From JBEKIK01 sp963845975 (GTDB taxonomy: Bacteria; Planctomycetota; Planctomycetia; Pirellulales; Thermoguttaceae): DNA of 64,000 nt. Under the pieces are notes generated by a model. It had not been told where the DNA came from. It worked only from the letters and a program-made list of their open reading frames with translations, and ran no database searches. This document shows positions 60,330-64,000 of the stretch, piece by piece (positions within the stretch are counted from its first letter, which is position 1; each line of letters begins with the position of its first letter). The stretch is taken from contig CAWJUD010000002.1 in assembly GCA_963845975.1 (NCBI GenBank), positions 2,418,001-2,482,000 on the forward strand, given 5' to 3'. Made by a program: the position numbers and the translations under genes.

Positions 60330-61004
60330 TTAGGAATTTTCCAGCACCCATTGCACTGCGCGGCGGTTCAGTTCAGCGGAGTTTTTCAGGTCCAATTTCC
60401 CTTTGATCTTTTCCCGGTGCGTTTCGATGGTCTTGGCGCTGAGTTTTAATTTTCCCGCGATTTGCTGGGTGGTCAGGCCCTGCCCGATCATTTCGAAAAC
60501 TTCCACTTCCCGGTTGGAAAGCGTCTTGATGGGATCTATGTCGGCAGGTTTGCCGGCAATATTGTGCATCAAGCGGTTGGCCATCCGCGCGGTCAGGTAT
60601 ATTTCCCCGCGCAATACCTGGCGTATGGCATCGAGCAACGTTTCCGTGGCTTCCTGCTTGGGTATGTAGCCCAAGGCGCCTGCTCGAAGCGAACGCTCGG
60701 CAAACAGCAATTCGTCGTGCATCGAGGAGACCAGCATTTTTACGCCGGCATGGTTGGCCTTGATGTGCTCGATAAGCTCCAGGCCGTGGCCGCTTTTCAG
60801 CGAGATATCCAAAATGGCCACATCGGGGCAATTCGCTTCGATCTGCTTAATGGCTTCGGCCATGTCGGCGGCTTCGCCGCAGACCTCCATATCCGGCTCC
60901 ATGGCGATCAGTTCAGCCAGCCCGCGCCGTACAATGGGGTGATCGTCGACAATCAATACTTTGTGCTTTTTCTGTACGTTACTCGACTTACTGGTTAAAT
61001 TCAT
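60330..61004 (-). CDS. NarL/FixJ-family response regulator
   Basis: The 224-residue protein has an N-terminal receiver (VLIVDDHPIVRRGLAEL, phospho-Asp in DVAILDISLKSGHGLEL, Lys in GYIPKQEA). A C-terminal LuxR-type HTH follows (LSNREVEVFEMIGQGLTTQQ, LKLSAKTIETHREKIKGKL). The frame is open to a TTG at 61040; the ATG at 61004 is the likely start. It lies 79 bases after the sensor kinase gene in the same direction and is the probable partner. The DNA targets are unknown. Confidence 0.93.
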   Translation of the reverse strand: MNLTSKSSNVQKKHKVLIVDDHPIVRRGLAELIAMEPDMEVCGEAADMAEAIKQIEANCPDVAILDISLKSGHGLELIEHIKANHAGVKMLVSSMHDELLFAERSLRAGALGYIPKQEATETLLDAIRQVLRGEIYLTARMANRLMHNIAGKPADIDPIKTLSNREVEVFEMIGQGLTTQQIAGKLKLSAKTIETHREKIKGKLDLKNSAELNRRAVQWVLENS

Positions 61005-61083
61005 GTCTATTATTAGAACTGTCGTAACATTTGATGTCAATCGCGGAGTTGATAATTATTCTGATTAAATACAATATTGTATG

Positions 61084-64000
61084 TCAATCACGGCCGTTTG
61101 AACGACTTTCGGCCGATCTAGGCGGGACATTGCGAATGGCGGCAATCAAGAATTCTGCCGGTTCGTCTTTGGACAAATAACCTATGGCCCCGGCTTTATA
61201 TAACGCCTGGGCCATGTCTTCTTCCTTATGCGCGGATAAACCAATTATGCACACGCCCAATTGCGCCGCGGTGATTCGCCGTGTGGCTTCAATACCATCC
61301 ATTTTAGGCATAGTTACGTCCATCAATACCACATCCGGGATGAATTGCCTGGCAAGATCGACGGCCATTTCCCCGTCGGCCGCCTCGGCGACCACTTCGA
61401 TGTCCGCTTCCTGATTAAGCACCCCGGCCAGGCCTTTGCGGAGAATAGTATGGTCATCGGCCAGTAAAACACGAATCCTCCTGGAGGGGGACATATCGGA
61501 TCGGTTCGTCGCGATAAGCTGGGGAGTTCCCTCCATTGACTGTGTTCCTTCCATTGACCGCCGTATCGCGGCGCCGCCGTCAGCGGACGACTGTCGCCAA
61601 TGGCAGGGGGCGAAGATCGTCACGCTGGTTCCTGCACCGGCGGCGGTATGCACCTCTAATCGCCCCCCCAACTGCTCCAGCCGTTCCCGGATGCTGAACA
61701 GGCCGAATCTGGAAATTGGATCCCCGTTTACTTGCATCTGTTCCGCGTCGAAGCCGGCGCCTTCGTCGACAACATCGATGCGCATTTGCTGGTCGGGCGT
61801 CAAACTCATTTTTACCAATGCGCTTTGTGCCCCGGCGTGCTTGACCACGTTTAAAAGCAATTCGCGAACCGACTGGAAGAGCAGGACCTTGATGTCTTCG
61901 GCTTCCGGTTCGGTCTGGACATTGGTCTGCACCTTTACCAAAAGTCCGTAATTAATCTGCATTTGCCGGGCGAGCCATTCCAGGGCCGGCGCCAGGCCGG
62001 CGTCGTAAAGCACCTGCGGGCTAAGTTCGAGCGTGACCGACCGCGACTCCTCGATGCATTGACTAAGCAACATATCAAGGTGTTGGATCATGTTCTGCAA
62101 CTCCTTGTCCGACACTCGGCGCTTGAGTGTCGTTACGCTTAGCCGGGCCGCATATAAAAGCTGTTGCAGGTGGTCGTGCAAGAGTTGTGCCAGGCGGCGG
62201 CGCTCGCGGTGTTCGGTCAAGGTGAGTTCCGACGCCAGGCTTTGCAACTGGGCCGCCCGGTGTTCAAGGGCCTTGTGCAGGGCCTGCAATTCCCTGTCCA
62301 TCCGATTGTGTTCGGTTACGTCGCGGGCCGCGGCAAAGACTCCCTGCACCTCGCCGGCCTCGTTCCGGTAGACCGTGGCGTTATAAAGCACGTCGGTCGT
62401 GCAACCCGACATGTGACGGATGGTCAATGGGTAGTCGGTAACCGCTCCCTGGGAAAGAACGGCGTGATAACCTTCGTCGGCCTTTTTAGGATCGGTAAAA
62501 TAGGCGGAAAAATCGCTGCCTATCAATTGTTCTCGGCTAACACCCGTTACAATTTCCGTGGCCTTGTTCACGTCCGTGATTTGTCCGCCGGGGCTGATGG
62601 TCACCAGCGGGTCGAGGCTGGCCTCGATTAAACTGCGGGCGTATAGCGAGGCACTTCGCACTTCTTCCTCCATCCGCTTTTGTTCGGTGATGTCCACGCA
62701 AGTACCGATCCATTCATTTATGCTCCCATCTTTTTCCAGAACCGGCACGCCGCGCACGGCTACAGTTCGGTATTCACCGTCGTGGCGGCGCAAGCGATAT
62801 TCCGTTTCGTAGAGGTTGCGTGACCGCACCGCTTCGCTCCAAACGGCCTTGGTGCGCTCCCGGTCATCCGGGTGCACGACATTGCTCCATCCCCAGCCCT
62901 TGATCTCTTCAACGCTCTGGCCGGTGAACTCGCGCCAATAAGGCATATCATCCACCACCTCGCCCGCCGCGTTGGTAGTCCATACGATTTCGGTCGTGGC
63001 CAAGGTAAGCGAACGGTATCGTCTTTCGCTTTCACTAAGCGCCTTTTCCGCATGCATCCGCGCGGCAACGTCTTCCAACCTGCGGCGGGTCTCTTTATCC
63101 AAGGCTTCGACGGCTTTGGCCAGATCGGCGCTTTTCTCCTGAACCTGCAATCCCAAGGTATCGCGAGCCCTGCGGAGCGCCTCTTCGGCTCGTTTGCGCT
63201 CGGTGTTGTCCTGCATGACAACCTGGATGGCCGGCCGGCCGTCGAAATTGATCTTGGCCCTGGAAGTTGAAATATGAATCGTCTCGCCGTCGAGCCGTAT
63301 CAGTTTCGAGTCGCAAAACGGGGCAATTTTATCGCTACTTTGCACCTGTCTTATTCGATCGGCGACCTGTTGACGATCGTCGGGATGCACAAAACTCAGC
63401 ACCTCCCTGCCGACGATATCATCAGGCCGGGATGCGCCGAACATCCGCGTAAAAGCGGGATTGACGTAAATGTATTTGCCCTCGCGATGCACTGCTATGG
63501 CCAAGGGTGAAAGCTCTACCAGGGATTGGTAGCGGTGTTCGCTATCGCGCAAAGCGGTTTCGACCTTTCTCTGCTGCCGGCTTTCGATGATCTGCCACTC
63601 GCCGGATTGCTTGATCAAGGCGAATTGATGGTTGCTGACCACGTCGATCAATTCATAGGCCCCGCATTTCTCCATGCAATAAGTGCAGATGGCGATCATC
63701 CGGTAGTTGCCGATCACATCGTTGACCACTGCTTCGTAATCGGAGAAATCCTTCCAATCCTGCTTTTCCAGCCAAAAGGTATTGCCAGTCAGCCGAAGGC
63801 CCTCGTAACCGCGCCCTCGGGCGTATTTTTCTTTGTCTATCCAGCCTTGCAGCACCCGATCGGCCTCGAATTTTCCGGTCACCGTATACCACTGGCTATA
63901 ATCGAGAATTTCTATCTGGCCGCGGCGAAGATAATCGTCCAAGCCGGGCACGGCCTTGTGCAACGCCGTCTTGGCCTCCTCAACATCCAGAGGCCGGGAA
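61084..64000 (-). CDS. Hybrid sensor histidine kinase: MEDS-like, PAS x3, HisKA_3, HATPase, receiver (5' end outside the window)
   Basis: The frame is open to the window edge, so the N-terminus is missing. The first visible domain (GQIEILDYSQWYTVTGKFEA, GYEGLRLTGNTFWL, MIAICTYCMEKCG) matches the MEDS sensory domain known from DcmR and methanogen/methylotroph sensors. Three PAS domains follow (IAVHREGKYIYVNPAFTRMF; IVWTTNAAGEVVDD; VTISPGGQITDVNKATEIV). Next come a NarL-partner dimerisation domain with phospho-His in RRRLAQLLHDHLQQLL, an ATPase domain (GLFSIRERLEQLGGRLEVH) and a receiver (VLLADDHTILRKGLAGVL, DVVLMDVTMPKMDG). It probably phosphorylates the adjacent regulator. Confidence 0.9.
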   Translation of the reverse strand, partial: SRPLDVEEAKTALHKAVPGLDDYLRRGQIEILDYSQWYTVTGKFEADRVLQGWIDKEKYARGRGYEGLRLTGNTFWLEKQDWKDFSDYEAVVNDVIGNYRMIAICTYCMEKCGAYELIDVVSNHQFALIKQSGEWQIIESRQQRKVETALRDSEHRYQSLVELSPLAIAVHREGKYIYVNPAFTRMFGASRPDDIVGREVLSFVHPDDRQQVADRIRQVQSSDKIAPFCDSKLIRLDGETIHISTSRAKINFDGRPAIQVVMQDNTERKRAEEALRRARDTLGLQVQEKSADLAKAVEALDKETRRRLEDVAARMHAEKALSESERRYRSLTLATTEIVWTTNAAGEVVDDMPYWREFTGQSVEEIKGWGWSNVVHPDDRERTKAVWSEAVRSRNLYETEYRLRRHDGEYRTVAVRGVPVLEKDGSINEWIGTCVDITEQKRMEEEVRSASLYARSLIEASLDPLVTISPGGQITDVNKATEIVTGVSREQLIGSDFSAYFTDPKKADEGYHAVLSQGAVTDYPLTIRHMSGCTTDVLYNATVYRNEAGEVQGVFAAARDVTEHNRMDRELQALHKALEHRAAQLQSLASELTLTEHRERRRLAQLLHDHLQQLLYAARLSVTTLKRRVSDKELQNMIQHLDMLLSQCIEESRSVTLELSPQVLYDAGLAPALEWLARQMQINYGLLVKVQTNVQTEPEAEDIKVLLFQSVRELLLNVVKHAGAQSALVKMSLTPDQQMRIDVVDEGAGFDAEQMQVNGDPISRFGLFSIRERLEQLGGRLEVHTAAGAGTSVTIFAPCHWRQSSADGGAAIRRSMEGTQSMEGTPQLIATNRSDMSPSRRIRVLLADDHTILRKGLAGVLNQEADIEVVAEAADGEMAVDLARQFIPDVVLMDVTMPKMDGIEATRRITAAQLGVCIIGLSAHKEEDMAQALYKAGAIGYLSKDEPAEFLIAAIRNVPPRSAESRSNGRD

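Overview
The window reads as a bacterial chromosome segment, moderately GC-rich outside one AT-rich patch, from a Gram-negative anaerobe or facultative anaerobe. My best guess is a Planctomycetota-related lineage. This rests on gene style: a stand-alone GspF-like protein, a rimO-pgsA-CPBP-Gfo/Idh run, a zinc-ribbon coiled-coil gene next to rpoD, and very large membrane proteins with DUF4350-like domains. There is no 16S gene, so this is inference. I saw no tRNA or rRNA gene, CRISPR array, transposase or phage gene.

Layout. 0-4.6 kb: a HEAT protein, a PfkB kinase, the threonine-catabolic pair tdh-kbl (kbl frameshifted) and an ImmA/IrrE peptidase. 4.8-13.3 kb: rimO, pgsA, a CPBP protease, an oxidoreductase, an LpxL-type acyltransferase, a GNAT protein, a polyprenyl diphosphate synthase and nrdR. 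13.5-21 kb: a likely operon of a zinc-ribbon/PH membrane protein, two very large membrane proteins with duplicated DUF4350/GATase1-like domains and a flippase-like protein, followed by a Tat-exported hemerythrin. 22-26 kb: exported SnoaL-like and TPR proteins, mscL and hdeD. 26-31 kb: the macromolecular-synthesis block dnaG-rpoD-zinc ribbon. 31-34 kb: GspF, a sugar epimerase and a DPM1-like glycosyltransferase. 34-39.3 kb: a one-carbon operon (corrinoid protein, MetF fused to its zinc domain, AcsE/MtgA-like methyltransferase, formate-THF ligase). 39.8-49.5 kb: csrA, ftsQ, an AT-rich insert, murB, uppS, purA, trmH, an OPT transporter. 49-51 kb: rdgB and pyk. 51-55.5 kb: a group 3b-type [NiFe] hydrogenase operon (beta-gamma-delta-alpha). 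55.8-60.2 kb: a MarR-controlled MacAB-like export system. 60.3-64 kb: a two-component pair whose kinase begins with a MEDS-like domain and runs off the window.

How the genes may work together. The corrinoid/MetF/methyltransferase/Fhs operon can move a methyl group between a corrinoid donor, methyl-THF, methylene-THF and formate. The hydrogenase can balance NAD(P)H against H2, and Tdh/Kbl feed glycine into the same C1 pool. No CODH/acetyl-CoA synthase gene lies in the window, so the direction of flow is open.

Three signals are not explained by genes. (1) About sixteen intergenic tracts of degenerate heptanucleotide repeats keep strict 7-base phasing, mostly directly before start codons that lack a Shine-Dalgarno. 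(2) A palindromic repeat family is inserted in frame inside pyk and, twice, inside a large membrane protein. (3) At least eleven apparent single-base frameshifts hit otherwise conserved genes, four of them in dnaG; sequencing error is the leading explanation.
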